From: Sphingobium jiangsuense
GTDB lineage: Bacteria > Pseudomonadota > Alphaproteobacteria > Sphingomonadales > Sphingomonadaceae
Direction: 5' to 3'
Length of the DNA stretch: 64,000 nt
NCBI RefSeq assembly: GCF_014196495.1
Contig: NZ_JACIDT010000001.1
Span: 372,001 to 436,000, forward strand
Part shown: positions 44,196 through 53,111 of the stretch, piece by piece
Position numbering within the stretch: the stretch's first letter is position 1
Layout: each line of letters starts with the position of its first letter
The notes under the pieces: generated by a model
The model's database searches: none
Told to the model about the DNA's origin: nothing
The model's input: the letters and a program-made list of their open reading frames with translations, nothing else
Position numbers and translations under genes: made by a program

Positions 44196-46325
44196 ATGAC
44201 AATCGCGACATTCGCCATGGCGTGCGGCATATTGGCCGTACTCTATGGATTGCTGACCAGCAGGCAGGTGCTTGCCAGTCCCGCCGGTAACGAAACCATG
44301 CGCGGCATCGCCGCCGCCATCCAGGAAGGCGCGCAGGCCTATCTGGGCCGCCAATATCGCACGATCGGCATTGTCGGCGTGGTCGTGGCGGTGCTGGTGC
44401 TCTATTTCCTGGGCGTCACCTCCGCCATCGGCTTCGTGCTGGGGGCGATCCTGTCGGGCGCGGCGGGCTATATCGGCATGAACATTTCGGTGCGGTCCAA
44501 CGTCCGCACCGCCGAGGCCGCGCGGCAATCGCTGCAATCGGGCCTGACGGTCGCGTTCCGCGCGGGCGCGATCACCGGCATGCTGGTGGCGGGCCTCGCG
44601 CTGCTCGCGATCGCGACCTTCTTCTGGTATCTGACCGGCCCGGCCGATCTCGCGCCGTCCGACCGGACGGTGATCGACAGTCTGGTCGCGCTGGCCTTCG
44701 GCGCCAGCCTCATCTCCATCTTCGCCCGTCTGGGCGGCGGCATCTTCACCAAGGCGGCCGACGTGGGCGCGGACCTCGTCGGCAAGGTCGAGGCCGGGAT
44801 ACCGGAGGACGACCCGCGCAACCCGGCGGTGATCGCGGACAATGTCGGCGACAATGTCGGCGACTGCGCAGGGATGGCCGCCGACCTGTTCGAAACCTAT
44901 GTGGTGACGGTCGGCGCGACCATGGTGCTGATCGCGCTGCTGGTGAAGGGCGTCGGCGCGGCCGAGCTGTCGCAGCTGATGTCGCTGCCGCTGGCGGTCG
45001 GCGGGGTGTGCATCATCACCTCGATCATCGGCACCTATATGGTGCGGCTGGGGTCGAGCCAGTCGATCATGGGCGCGCTCTACAAGGGCTTCTGGACCAC
45101 GGCGATCCTGTCCGTGCCCGCAATCCTCGCGGTGACTCACGTGACGCTGGGCGGCGACCTCAACGCCGTGTTCGGCGCCGACCTCGACGGGCAGGGCGGC
45201 TATACCGGCTGGGCGCTGTTCTGGTCGATGATGGTGGGCCTCGCCGTCACCGGCCTGATCGTCTGGATCACCGAATATTATACCGGCACCAACTACCGCC
45301 CGGTGCGCAGCATCGCCAAGGCCTCGGAAACCGGCCACGGCACCAACGTCATCCAGGGCCTCGCGGTGAGCCTGGAGGCGACCGCGCTGCCGACGCTGGT
45401 GATCTGCGTCGGCATCATCGTCGCCTATCAACTGGCTGGCCTGATCGGCATCGCCTTCGCCGCGACCGCGATGCTGGCGCTGGCCGGCATGGTGGTGGCC
45501 TTGGACGCCTACGGCCCGGTGACGGACAATGCGGGCGGCATCGCCGAAATGGCGGGGCTGGAAGATGACGTGCGCACCCGCACCGACGCGCTCGACGCGG
45601 TGGGCAACACCACCAAGGCGGTGACGAAGGGCTATGCCATCGGCTCGGCGGGCCTTGCCGCGCTGGTGCTGTTCGGCAGCTACACCGAGGACCTCAAATA
45701 TTTCAACAGCGCCCTCGGCCTTGTCGAACCGCCGGATTTCAACCTGTCCAACCCCTATGTCATCGTCGGCCTGCTGCTGGGCGCGCTGCTGCCCTATCTG
45801 TTCGGCGCGATGGGCATGACGGCGGTGGGCCGCGCGGGCGGCGCGGTGGTCGAGGAGGTTCGCGGCCAGTTCCGCGACAATCCCGGCATCATGGCGGGCA
45901 CGTCGAAGCCGGATTATGCGCGCACCGTCGATCTCGTCACCAAGGCGGCGATCCGCGAGATGATCCTGCCCAGCCTGCTGCCGGTGCTGGCGCCGATCGT
46001 CGTCTATTTCGTCATCGGCGCGATCGGCGGCACCGCCAACGGCTTCGCGGCGCTCGGCGCGCTGCTGCTGGGCGTCATCGTCTCCGGCCTGTTCGTCGCG
46101 CTGTCGATGACTTCGGGGGGCGGCGCATGGGACAATGCGAAGAAATATATCGAGGACGGCCATCATGGCGGCAAGGGATCGGAGGCGCACAAGGCGGCCG
46201 TCACCGGCGACACGGTGGGCGATCCCTATAAGGACACGGCCGGCCCGGCGGTGAACCCGATGATCAAGATCACCAACATCGTCGCGCTGCTGCTGCTGAC
46301 GGCGCTGGCGCACGGCGCGGTCTGA
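44196..46325 (+). CDS. hppA: K+-independent H+-translocating pyrophosphatase
   Basis: The 709-residue, 15-16-helix membrane protein pumps protons with the energy of PPi hydrolysis. The PPi-binding signature [19 protein letters not shown] (about residues 189-207) is complete, and [19 protein letters not shown] supplies metal ligands. [17 protein letters not shown] has Lys, not Ala, after GNTT, which marks the K+-independent subfamily. This is the proton-pumping class. GGGGGAGAGG lies just before the ATG at 44196; an upstream start adds a non-conserved extension. An intrinsic terminator follows. Confidence 0.96.
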   Translation: MTIATFAMACGILAVLYGLLTSRQVLASPAGNETMRGIAAAIQEGAQAYLGRQYRTIGIVGVVVAVLVLYFLGVTSAIGFVLGAILSGAAGYIGMNISVRSNVRTAEAARQSLQSGLTVAFRAGAITGMLVAGLALLAIATFFWYLTGPADLAPSDRTVIDSLVALAFGASLISIFARLGGGIFTKAADVGADLVGKVEAGIPEDDPRNPAVIADNVGDNVGDCAGMAADLFETYVVTVGATMVLIALLVKGVGAAELSQLMSLPLAVGGVCIITSIIGTYMVRLGSSQSIMGALYKGFWTTAILSVPAILAVTHVTLGGDLNAVFGADLDGQGGYTGWALFWSMMVGLAVTGLIVWITEYYTGTNYRPVRSIAKASETGHGTNVIQGLAVSLEATALPTLVICVGIIVAYQLAGLIGIAFAATAMLALAGMVVALDAYGPVTDNAGGIAEMAGLEDDVRTRTDALDAVGNTTKAVTKGYAIGSAGLAALVLFGSYTEDLKYFNSALGLVEPPDFNLSNPYVIVGLLLGALLPYLFGAMGMTAVGRAGGAVVEEVRGQFRDNPGIMAGTSKPDYARTVDLVTKAAIREMILPSLLPVLAPIVVYFVIGAIGGTANGFAALGALLLGVIVSGLFVALSMTSGGGAWDNAKKYIEDGHHGGKGSEAHKAAVTGDTVGDPYKDTAGPAVNPMIKITNIVALLLLTALAHGAV

Positions 46326-46381
46326 TATCGGCGGAAGCGGCGCGGCGGGCTTTCCCTCGCGCCCCTTCCTCTTTCTTTCGG

Positions 46382-46417
46382 CCCGGCGGCTCCATCGAGT
46401 CGCCGGGTTTCGTTTTG
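46382..46417 (+). terminator. Intrinsic terminator after hppA
   Basis: CCCGGCGGCT (46382-46391) pairs with AGTCGCCGGG (46398-46407), one G-U pair, then a T-rich tract with two non-T bases follows. This is the clearest rho-independent terminator in the window. It separates hppA from the biotin genes. Confidence 0.8.
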
Positions 46418-46429
46418 TCCCGACCTTGC

Positions 46430-46435
46430 TATAAG
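46430..46435 (+). promoter_or_regulatory. Candidate -10 box of bioFDA
   Basis: TATAAG lies 7 nt before the bioF ATG at 46443 with no ribosome binding site between. It directly follows the hppA terminator, where a promoter is needed. A clear -35 is not visible (best GTTTCG-like, 17-nt spacer). Confidence 0.4.
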
Positions 46436-46442
46436 CCCCGCC

Positions 46443-47588
46443 ATGTCTCCCCTCGCCCCCTATGCCCGCCAGATCGCCGCGCTGGATGCGCGAGCGCGGC
46501 GGCGGCGGCTTCTGCCGCGCGCGGGCGTGGATTTCTCGTCCAACGATTATCTGGCGCTCGCCGCCGATCCGGCGATCGCGCTGGCGATCAGCGAGGCGCT
46601 GGGCCGGGGCGTGCCGGCGGGATCGGGCGGATCGCGCCTGCTGCGCGGCAACGCGGCGGAGCATGAGGCATTGGAAGCCAAGGCCGCCGGTTTTTTCGGC
46701 GCGGAGGCCGCGCTCTACATGGCGAACGGCTTCGCCGCCAACCTCGCGATCCTCTCCGCCCTGCCCCGCAACGGCGACCTGATCGTCGCGGACGAACTCG
46801 CCCATGCCAGCATGCATGACGGCATCCGCCAGTCGAAGGCGCGGGCGGTGTTCGTCCGCCATAACGACGCGCAGGCGTTCGGGGATGCGATCGCCGACTG
46901 GCGCGCCAAGGGCGGCACCGGCACGCCGTGGATCGTCGCGGAGGCGCTTTATTCGATGGACGGCGACCGCGCGCCGGTGGACGACCTCGCCGCCATCGCC
47001 GCGCGGCACGACGCGCTGATGCTGCTGGACGAAGCGCATGCGACCGGCGTGTTCGGCGTGGACGGGCGCGGCCTAGCGGGGCATCTGGAAGGCGCGGAAA
47101 ACCTCGTCACGCTGCACACCTGCGGCAAGGGACTGGGCGTCGAGGGCGCGCTGGTCTGCGCGCCGCGGCTGCTGATCGACATGCTGGTGAACAAGGCGCG
47201 GCCCTTCATCTTCTCGACCGCGCCCTCGCCGCTGATGGCGGTGGCGGTGGGCGCGGCGCTCGACCGGATCGCAGGCGCGGGCGGCGAGGCGTTGCGGGAG
47301 GAGCTGCGCGCGCTGATCGCGGCGGCGGCGGAGGCGATCTGCGCGCCGCTGGGCCTGCCGCTGCCCGAATCGCAGATCCTTCCCGTCATCGTCGGCGAGG
47401 ACGCCCGCACGATGGAGATAGCGGCGGCGTGCCAGCAGGCGGGCTTCGACGTACGCGGCATCCGCCCGCCGACCGTGCCGCCGGGCACCAGCCGCCTGCG
47501 CCTGTCGATCACCCGCAACCTCACCGCGCGCGACATAGCGGCGCTCGCCGCGACGCTGGTGCCGCTGATGCAGGGACAGGCCGCATGA
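46443..47588 (+). CDS. bioF: 8-amino-7-oxononanoate synthase
   Basis: BioF condenses pimeloyl-thioester with alanine. The 381-residue PLP enzyme has VDFSSNDYLALAADP near the N-terminus, GVPAGSGGSRLLRG, ALYSMDGDRAPVDDLA, LLDEAHATGVFG with the PLP-binding Asp and His, and the Schiff-base Lys in HTCGKGLGVEGA (about residue 228). The usual TLSKA context is HTCGKG here. It starts a three-gene biotin operon with bioD and bioA. No bioB or bioC is present. Confidence 0.92.
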   Translation: MSPLAPYARQIAALDARARRRRLLPRAGVDFSSNDYLALAADPAIALAISEALGRGVPAGSGGSRLLRGNAAEHEALEAKAAGFFGAEAALYMANGFAANLAILSALPRNGDLIVADELAHASMHDGIRQSKARAVFVRHNDAQAFGDAIADWRAKGGTGTPWIVAEALYSMDGDRAPVDDLAAIAARHDALMLLDEAHATGVFGVDGRGLAGHLEGAENLVTLHTCGKGLGVEGALVCAPRLLIDMLVNKARPFIFSTAPSPLMAVAVGAALDRIAGAGGEALREELRALIAAAAEAICAPLGLPLPESQILPVIVGEDARTMEIAAACQQAGFDVRGIRPPTVPPGTSRLRLSITRNLTARDIAALAATLVPLMQGQAA

Positions 47589-48226
47589 CCCGCGCGCTGG
47601 TCGTCACCGGCACCGATACCGACGCGGGCAAGACGGTGGTCGCGGCCGGGCTGACGCTCTGCCTGCCCGGCGCGCATTATTGGAAGCCCGTCCAGTCCGG
47701 CACCACGCCCGCCACCGACACGGCGACCGTCCGCGCGCTGACCGGCCTGCCCGCCGACCGCTTCCTGCCCGAAGCCTATCTGCTGCGCGAGCCGGCCTCG
47801 CCGCATCTGTCGGCGCGGCTGGAGGGGGTGGAGATCGACCTCGACCGCCTCTCCCTGCCCGAAACCGACGCGCCGCTGATCGTCGAGGGCGCGGGCGGGC
47901 TGATGGTGCCGCTCAATGAACGGGCGCTCGCCATCGACCTGTTCGCGCGCTGGGGCAGGCCGGTGATCCTCGTCGCCCGCACCGGTCTCGGCACGATCAA
48001 CCACAGCCTGCTCAGCATCGAGGCGCTGCGGGCGCGCGGCATTCCCATCGGCGGCATCCTCTTTTCCGGCGATCCGCATGCCGAGAATGAGCGCATCATC
48101 CCGCAGCTTTCCGGTATCCGCTCGCTCGGCCGCCTGCCGCGCCTCGCCTCGCTCGACGCCGCCTGCCTGCATGCCGCCATCGAGGCCCATATCGACCTCG
48201 CCGCGATAGAGGCGCTGCTCGCATGA
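47585..48226 (+). CDS. bioD: Dethiobiotin synthase
   Basis: BioD forms the ureido ring of dethiobiotin from DAPA, CO2 and ATP. The 213-residue protein has the P-loop GTDTDAGKT (residues about 9-17), the catalytic Lys in WKPVQSG, and VEGAGGLMVPLNE with the conserved Glu-Gly-Ala-Gly. It is shorter than the 225-230 average but complete. Its ATG overlaps the bioF stop by 4 bp, and bioA overlaps its own stop in the same way. Confidence 0.94.
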   Translation: MTRALVVTGTDTDAGKTVVAAGLTLCLPGAHYWKPVQSGTTPATDTATVRALTGLPADRFLPEAYLLREPASPHLSARLEGVEIDLDRLSLPETDAPLIVEGAGGLMVPLNERALAIDLFARWGRPVILVARTGLGTINHSLLSIEALRARGIPIGGILFSGDPHAENERIIPQLSGIRSLGRLPRLASLDAACLHAAIEAHIDLAAIEALLA

Positions 48227-49542
48227 GCCCCCCGTCCTCTGGCGCACCTTCTCCCATCTGGCACCCGTTCACCCAGCACGGGCTCGGCGAGGAATGTCCG
48301 CTGGTCGAGAGCGCACAAGGATCGCTGCTCCACTGCCGCGACGGCCGGGCACTGATCGACGGCATTTCGAGCTGGTGGGTGGTAACCCATGGTCATTGCC
48401 ACCCGCCGATCGTCACCGCCATCCGCGATCAGGCGGAGCGGCTGGACCAGCTGATCTTCGCCGGCTTCACCCATGAACCGGCCGAGCGGGTCGCGCGCGG
48501 CCTCCTCCGCCTGACCGACGCGCATCTGCCCTCGCCCGATCCGCTGGCGCATATGTTCTTCTCCGACAGCGGCTCCACCTGCGTCGAGGTCGCGCTGAAG
48601 ATGGCGCTGGGCTATTGGCACCACCGCGCCCGGCGTTCCGGGGAGAGCGAGGCGCGCCATCGCATCGTCGTGATGGAGCACAGCTATCATGGCGACACCA
48701 TCGGCACCATGTCGGTGGGCGCGCGCGGCGTGTTCAACCACGCCTATGCGCCGCTGCTGTTCGACGTGACGAGCATTCCTTACCCCTCCGCCGGGCGGGA
48801 GCAGGCGACGCTCGACGCGCTGGAGGCCGCCTGCCGCGCGCCGGAAAAGCCCGCCGCCCTCCTCGTCGAGCCGCTGGTGCTGGGGTCGGGCGGCATGCTC
48901 TTCTACGGCCCCGCAACGCTGCGCGCCATGGCGCAGATCTGCGCCGCGCATGAGGTGCTGTTCATCGCCGACGAGGTGATGACCGGCTGGGGCCGCACCG
49001 GCACGCTGTTCGCCTGCCAGCAGGCGGGCGTCGTGCCCGATATCCTCTGCACCGCCAAGGGGCTGACCGGGGGCAGCGTGCCGCTCGCCGCGACCTTGTG
49101 CCGGGCGAAGATATTCGACGCGCACCTTTCGCGCGACCGGGCGGACATGTTCTTCCATTCGTCCAGCTTCACCGCCAACCCGATCGCCTGCGCCGCCGCC
49201 GCCGCCAATATCGCGATCTGGGAAAGCGAGGACATGGCCGCCCGCCTCGCCGCCATCGGCGCGGGGCTGGAGGCGCACGTCGCCGCCCTTGCCGCCCATC
49301 CCGCATTCGAAAACGTCCGCCGCCTCGGCACCATCGCCGCGCTCGACCTGAAGGTGGGCGGGGGCGCGGGCTATCTTTCCGAGGCCGCGCCCGGCTTGCG
49401 CGCCTTTTTTCTGGAGCGCGGCCTGTTGCTGCGGCCGCTCGGCAACACCATCTACGTGCTGGCGCCCTATTGCACCGACGCCGCCCAGTTCGACCGGATT
49501 TTCGCCGCCATCGGCGAGGCCGGGGAGCGCTTCGGCGCATAG
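48223..49542 (+). CDS. bioA: Adenosylmethionine-8-amino-7-oxononanoate aminotransferase
   Basis: BioA converts KAPA to DAPA with SAM as amino donor. The 439-residue class III aminotransferase has IWHPFTQHG at the start, ISSWWVVTHGHCHP, FSDSGSTCVEVALKMA, HSYHGDTIGTMSVG, FIADEVMTGWGRTG, and the Schiff-base Lys in LCTAKGLTGG (about residue 280). The order bioF-bioD-bioA uses the genes out of pathway order. Overlaps indicate a tightly coupled transcript. Confidence 0.95.
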   Translation: MSPPSSGAPSPIWHPFTQHGLGEECPLVESAQGSLLHCRDGRALIDGISSWWVVTHGHCHPPIVTAIRDQAERLDQLIFAGFTHEPAERVARGLLRLTDAHLPSPDPLAHMFFSDSGSTCVEVALKMALGYWHHRARRSGESEARHRIVVMEHSYHGDTIGTMSVGARGVFNHAYAPLLFDVTSIPYPSAGREQATLDALEAACRAPEKPAALLVEPLVLGSGGMLFYGPATLRAMAQICAAHEVLFIADEVMTGWGRTGTLFACQQAGVVPDILCTAKGLTGGSVPLAATLCRAKIFDAHLSRDRADMFFHSSSFTANPIACAAAAANIAIWESEDMAARLAAIGAGLEAHVAALAAHPAFENVRRLGTIAALDLKVGGGAGYLSEAAPGLRAFFLERGLLLRPLGNTIYVLAPYCTDAAQFDRIFAAIGEAGERFGA

Positions 49543-49636
49543 CTCCACAAGGACGCAATAGCAGACGGCGCTCATCGCTTCCCTTTTTCGCGTTTTGGCG
49601 TTATGGCGGCGCCAATTCTCAGGATTTCAGGACTAT

Positions 49637-49855
49637 ATGGCAAAAGAAGAACTGCTCGAAATGCGCGGCACGGTGGTGGAGCTGCTCCCCAATGCGATGT
49701 TCCGCGTCCGCCTTGAAAACGACCATGAAATATTGGGCCACACCGCCGGCAAGATGCGCAAGAACCGCATTCGCGTACTGGTGGGCGACGAGGTGCTCGT
49801 CGAGCTGACCCCCTATGACCTGACCAAGGGTCGCATCACCTACCGCTTCAAATAA
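49637..49855 (+). CDS. infA: Translation initiation factor IF-1
   Basis: IF-1 binds the ribosomal A site during initiation. The 72-residue OB-fold protein is the standard form: [20 protein letters not shown], the [26 protein letters not shown] core with the conserved GKMRKNRIR, and [12 protein letters not shown] at the end. ATG at 49637 (start of MAKEEL) has AGGA 5 nt upstream; a longer frame is ignored. It is 14 nt before maf, so the gene run infA-maf-RNase E/G-like-yacG appears to be one operon. Confidence 0.97.
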
Positions 49856-49869
49856 GGACAGGCGCGCCC

Positions 49870-50457
49870 ATGCGCCCCGCTTCCCGTCCTCCGCTGATCC
49901 TGGCCTCGGCTTCGCCGCGCCGGGCGGACCTGCTCGCCCAGATCGGCGTGAGCGCCGACCTCATCGACCCCGCCGACATCGACGAAAGCCCGCTCAAGGC
50001 CGAATTGCCGCGCGATTATGCCGCGCGCATGGCTCGCGAGAAGGCCGCCGCCGTCGCCGCCCGCCACCCCGGCGCGCTGGTGCTGGCCGGCGACACGGTG
50101 GTCGCCTGCGGGCGGCGCATCCTGCCCAAGGCGGAGGATGAGGCGACCGCGCGGCGCTGTCTGGAACTGCTTTCGGGCCGCCGCCATCATGTCCTTTCCG
50201 CGCTCACGCTGGTCGATGCGCAGGGGCAGCCGCGCCATCGCCTGTCGGACAGCATCGTCACCTTCAAGCGGCTGCACCCGTCCGAGATCGACGCCTATGC
50301 CGCCAGCGGCGAATGGCATGGCAAGGCGGGCGGCTATGCGATACAAGGCCGCGCGGCGGGCCTCATCCGGGCGCTTCAGGGCAGCCATTCGGGTGTGGTC
50401 GGCCTGCCGCTTTACGAAACGAGGGCGCTGCTGATGGCCGCCGGATATCCGCTATGA
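49870..50457 (+). CDS. maf: Maf-family nucleotide pyrophosphatase
   Basis: Maf proteins hydrolyse non-canonical nucleoside triphosphates. The 195-residue protein has LILASASPRRADLLAQIG near the N-terminus, ESPLKAELPRDYAARMAREKA, VLAGDTVVACGRRILPK with the catalytic Asp, and the C-terminal GKAGGYAIQGRAAGLI and GSHSGVVGLPLYET. This corresponds to the dTTPase/UTPase branch by the SGSxxNVVGLP-like end. It overlaps the following gene by 4 bp. Confidence 0.92.
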   Translation: MRPASRPPLILASASPRRADLLAQIGVSADLIDPADIDESPLKAELPRDYAARMAREKAAAVAARHPGALVLAGDTVVACGRRILPKAEDEATARRCLELLSGRRHHVLSALTLVDAQGQPRHRLSDSIVTFKRLHPSEIDAYAASGEWHGKAGGYAIQGRAAGLIRALQGSHSGVVGLPLYETRALLMAAGYPL

Positions 50458-51482
50458 CGACCCAGATGCAATGGCTGTACGAGGAAGGCATCGGCGAATG
50501 CCGCGCCGCGCTGGTCGCCCATGGCCGCATCCTGGAGGCGCAGATCGAGCGCGAGAGCGAGCGCGTGCTCGCGGGCGCGGTGGCGCAGGGCCGCCTCGTC
50601 CGCACGCTGGTGCCGAAGAAGCGGGGCATAGTGCGCCTCCATTCGGGCGAGGAAGCGCTGCTGGAGCCGCTGCCGCCGCGTCTGGCCGAGGGCGGCACGG
50701 TGCTGGTCGAGATCCGCCGCGAGGCGCTGGGCGAGGCGGGGCTGGACGGCGAGCGCCGCGACAAGCTGGCCACCGCCCGCGCGGCACTGCCGGGGCAGAA
50801 GGCGCATCCGGGGCCGAGCCTGCTGCAACGCATCCGCGCGACCGACATTCCCGTCATCCCCTGCCCGGCGCATGAGGAGGATCATCTGGAGGCGCATGGC
50901 TGGGGCGAACTGCTCGACGCGGCGATGCGCGGCGAGGTGGGGACGGAGGCCGCCGCCCTGCGCATCTTCCCGACGCCCGCGATGGTGCTGATCGACGTGG
51001 ACGGCAGCCTGCCGCCCGCGCAGCTCGGCCCCAAGGGCGCGAAGCTCGCCGCGCAGGCGATCCGCGCGATGGGCCTCACCGGATCGATCGGCATCGACCT
51101 GCCGACGATGAACAACAAGGAAGAGCGCAACATCGCCGCCGCGCAGATCGACAAATATCTGCCCCAGCCGTTCGAGCGCACCGCCGTCAACGGTTTCGGC
51201 TTCATCCAGATCATCCGGCGGCGCGAGCGCGCCTCGCTGATCGAGCTGCTGCGCGACGACCCGGCGCTGACGGCGGCGATGGCGCTGCTGCGGCAGGCGG
51301 AGCGCTGGACCGGCGGCCATGGCACCGGCGGCGGCGCGGTGACGCTGACCGCGAATCCGGCGGTGATCGAGCGGATCCGCCGCGGCCCCGACTGGGTGGC
51401 GCGCCTCGAAAAGCGGCGCGGCGGCGCGGTGACGCTGGCCGCCGATCCCACCCTCTCTCTGGAGCAAGGCCATGCCGGATAG
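50454..51482 (+). CDS. Short RNase E/G-family ribonuclease
   Basis: The 342-residue protein resembles the catalytic part of RNase E/G. The N-terminal S1-like region is WLYEEGIGECRAALVAHGRI. Two catalytic Asp regions are kept: MVLIDVDGSLPPAQLG (about residues 180-195) and GSIGIDLPTMNNKEERN (about 215-230). It lacks the Zn-link cysteines (CPxC) and the long scaffold C-terminus of RNase E and is about 150 residues shorter than RNase G. Whether it is active as a monomer or dimer is unknown. It is coupled to maf and yacG. Confidence 0.8.
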   Translation: MTTQMQWLYEEGIGECRAALVAHGRILEAQIERESERVLAGAVAQGRLVRTLVPKKRGIVRLHSGEEALLEPLPPRLAEGGTVLVEIRREALGEAGLDGERRDKLATARAALPGQKAHPGPSLLQRIRATDIPVIPCPAHEEDHLEAHGWGELLDAAMRGEVGTEAAALRIFPTPAMVLIDVDGSLPPAQLGPKGAKLAAQAIRAMGLTGSIGIDLPTMNNKEERNIAAAQIDKYLPQPFERTAVNGFGFIQIIRRRERASLIELLRDDPALTAAMALLRQAERWTGGHGTGGGAVTLTANPAVIERIRRGPDWVARLEKRRGGAVTLAADPTLSLEQGHAG

Positions 51483-51675
51483 GAAGAAGGAAAAGCGCTG
51501 CCCGGTCTGCAAGGCGCCCCGCAGCACGGAATTCTCCCCTTTTTGCAGCCGGGGCTGCCGCGACCGCGACCTGCTCGGCTGGTTCGGGGAAGATTACAAG
51601 ATCGCGGGTCGCTCGACCGAAGAGGACGAACTGCAAAAAAGCAGCGATTATGGGCTGGACAGAGAGGACGGTTGA
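51472..51675 (+). CDS. yacG: DNA gyrase inhibitor YacG (zinc protein)
   Basis: The 67-residue protein has the four zinc-binding cysteines as CPVCKAP (residues about 10-16) and FCSRGCRDRDLLGWFGEDY. YacG in E. coli binds GyrB and blocks DNA binding. The C-terminal tail is acidic and disordered. It overlaps the RNase E/G-like gene by 11 bp, the last gene of the infA-maf operon, and a tRNA-Phe gene follows 53 nt after. Confidence 0.92.
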   Translation: MPDRKKEKRCPVCKAPRSTEFSPFCSRGCRDRDLLGWFGEDYKIAGRSTEEDELQKSSDYGLDREDG

Positions 51676-51728
51676 TGCTTATAGGCCCCTCTCTCATCCG
51701 CGCGGGCGCTTCTGCCTGAGGCGAGGAT

Positions 51729-51804
51729 GCCCGGGTAGCTCAGTTGGTAGAGCATGCGACTGAAAATCGCAGTGTCGGTGGTTCGATCCCGCCCCCGGGC
51801 ACCA
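51729..51804 (+). tRNA. tRNA-Phe (GAA)
   Basis: The 76-nt sequence starts GCCCGGG and ends CCCGGGC plus ACCA, so the acceptor stem pairs perfectly and CCA is encoded. D-loop TAGCTCAGTTGG, anticodon loop ctGAAaa and T-loop GGTTCGATCCC are normal. The anticodon GAA reads UUC/UUU codons. A TATAGG hexamer at 51680-51685 may be its -10 if cotranscription with yacG does not apply. Confidence 0.97.
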
Positions 51805-51836
51805 TATTTCGAAAAGTTTGATCCCATACCGGCCAA

Positions 51837-51866
51837 GGCTTTCCTGACTGACCTTCAAGGAAAGCC
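51837..51866. terminator. Hairpin after tRNA-Phe
   Basis: GGCTTTCCT (51837-51845) and AGGAAAGCC (51858-51866) form a perfect 9-bp stem with a 12-nt loop, 33 nt after the tRNA. It lies between the tRNA and the convergent CDF gene (end 51923). A T-run is absent. Likely a terminator for both. Confidence 0.6.
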
Positions 51867-51922
51867 GCCGATCTCCACTGTTGCGAAGCGGCTTCGGCCG
51901 CGATCAAGCGATGCATGGCAAT

Positions 51923-52573
51923 CTATTCCGACAGCTTGGGCGAATGGCCGCGCGCCTGCCGCCAGGCGGGGACGGCTTCCGAAAGGACCCGGAATGCCGA
52001 TCGCAGGAAGAGGATCGCGATAAGGGCGCCCACGGCGATGTCCGGCCAGGCGGATCCCGTCATGCCGACAAGGCCGGCGGCGATCAGCACGCCGATATTG
52101 GAGGCGACGTCGTTGCGTGAGCATTCGAAGGTGCTCGACATGTTCACATTGGCCGTGCGGAACCGCCACAGCAAAGCGAGGCAGGCGAGATTGGCGGCCA
52201 GCGCGATCCCGCCGAAGGCCAGCATCAGGCCGGAAGAAGGCGGCACGCCGTTCGCGATCTTGTCGGCGATCTCGGCAATGATCGCGATGCCGAAGAGGAG
52301 AATGATGCCGCCCTTGACGATCGCGGCGGCGGCTTCCCAGCGCGCGCCGCGATGCAGCGCATAGAGGCTGAGCGCATAGACGAACGCGTCGCCCAGCATG
52401 TCGACGGAATCGGCCATCAGCGCCGACGACCGGGCGATCACGCCGCCGCCGAACTCCGTGGCGAACATCGCCATATTGATCAGCATGACGGTGACGAGGA
52501 CGCGGCGCTGCTCCTTCCTGCGCGCCAGTTCCGTGAGCATCCCGCTCTTCCTGGAGCAGCAGTCGTCCGCCAT
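51923..52573 (-). CDS. CDF-family cation transporter with N-terminal Cys pair
   Basis: The 216-residue inner membrane protein is shorter than usual cation diffusion facilitators (about 300) as it lacks the C-terminal metal domain. It has six helices and the TM2 and TM5 motifs in ALMADSVDMLGDAFVYALSLYAL and SRNDVASNIGVLIAAGLVG. The N-terminus carries DDCC (residues 3-6). MADDCC at 52573 is taken as the start since the -10 box lies only 3 nt before the alternative start at 52600, while GAGGAGAAGG precedes 52573. The divergent MerR-type gene and operator imply metal-induced expression. Confidence 0.82.
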   Translation of the reverse strand: MADDCCSRKSGMLTELARRKEQRRVLVTVMLINMAMFATEFGGGVIARSSALMADSVDMLGDAFVYALSLYALHRGARWEAAAAIVKGGIILLFGIAIIAEIADKIANGVPPSSGLMLAFGGIALAANLACLALLWRFRTANVNMSSTFECSRNDVASNIGVLIAAGLVGMTGSAWPDIAVGALIAILFLRSAFRVLSEAVPAWRQARGHSPKLSE

Positions 52574-52603
52574 ATTCCGGCCCTTCTCCTCGATAGGCAT
52601 GGA

Positions 52604-52634
52604 CCTATGCACCCTGAAGCCACTATAGGGTCAA
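52604..52634 (-). promoter_or_regulatory. MerR-type operator and promoter of the CDF gene
   Basis: On the minus strand TTGACC (52634-52629) and CATAGG (52609-52604) are 19 nt apart, the long spacer typical of MerR-activated promoters. Between them lies the dyad ACCCT...AGGGT (52611-52631). The merR start is at 52637, so one site serves both divergent genes. Confidence 0.75.
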
Positions 52635-52636
52635 GC

Positions 52637-53053
52637 ATGAAAATCGGCGATCTGGCAAAGCGCACGCACACGCGCGTCGAAACCATCCGTTTCTACGAGA
52701 AGGAAGGGCTGCTTCCCGCGCCCGGCCGAAGCGGCGGCAATTATCGCATCTACGAGCAGGCGCATCTCAACCGGCTGTCCTTCATCCGCCGGTCGCGCGA
52801 CCTTGGCTTCACGCTCGATCAGGTGCGCAAGCTAATGAAGCTCGCCGACGACCGCGATGCGCCCTGTGCGGAGGTCAATGCGATCACAGCCGCCAACATC
52901 GCGGAGATCGACCGCAAGCTTGCCGATCTTGGCGCGCTCCGCGCCGAACTCGTCCGCAGGCTGGAATGCTGCGAGGGCCCGACCATCGCCGATTGCCGGA
53001 TCATCGAAGCGCTGGCGCCCGACACGCGGGAAGGAAAGCAACGGCCGGAGTAG
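52637..53053 (+). CDS. MerR-family metal-sensing regulator (CadR/PbrR/ZntR-like)
   Basis: The 138-residue regulator starts with the winged helix-turn-helix MKIGDLAKRTHTRVETIRFYEKEGLL, then GNYRIYEQAHLNRLSFIRRSRDLGF and the dimerisation helix. Cysteines sit at 77, 111-112 and 120. This pattern (C77, CC at about 112, C near 119-120) is that of ZntR, CadR and PbrR, which bind Zn2+, Cd2+ or Pb2+. It has a divergent CDF transporter gene and a shared operator with the right long spacer. Which ion is sensed cannot be told from sequence. Confidence 0.88.
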   Translation: MKIGDLAKRTHTRVETIRFYEKEGLLPAPGRSGGNYRIYEQAHLNRLSFIRRSRDLGFTLDQVRKLMKLADDRDAPCAEVNAITAANIAEIDRKLADLGALRAELVRRLECCEGPTIADCRIIEALAPDTREGKQRPE

Positions 53054-53111
53054 CAGCGATAGGGCAGACATGCCCAAAACCCTCAACGGATTCAGCCGCG
53101 CCGCATAACCC

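Noticed and set aside
44055-47039. 994-residue antisense frame across hppA and bioF
   Set aside because: Composition typical of the complement of a high-GC gene; runs through two well-supported genes.
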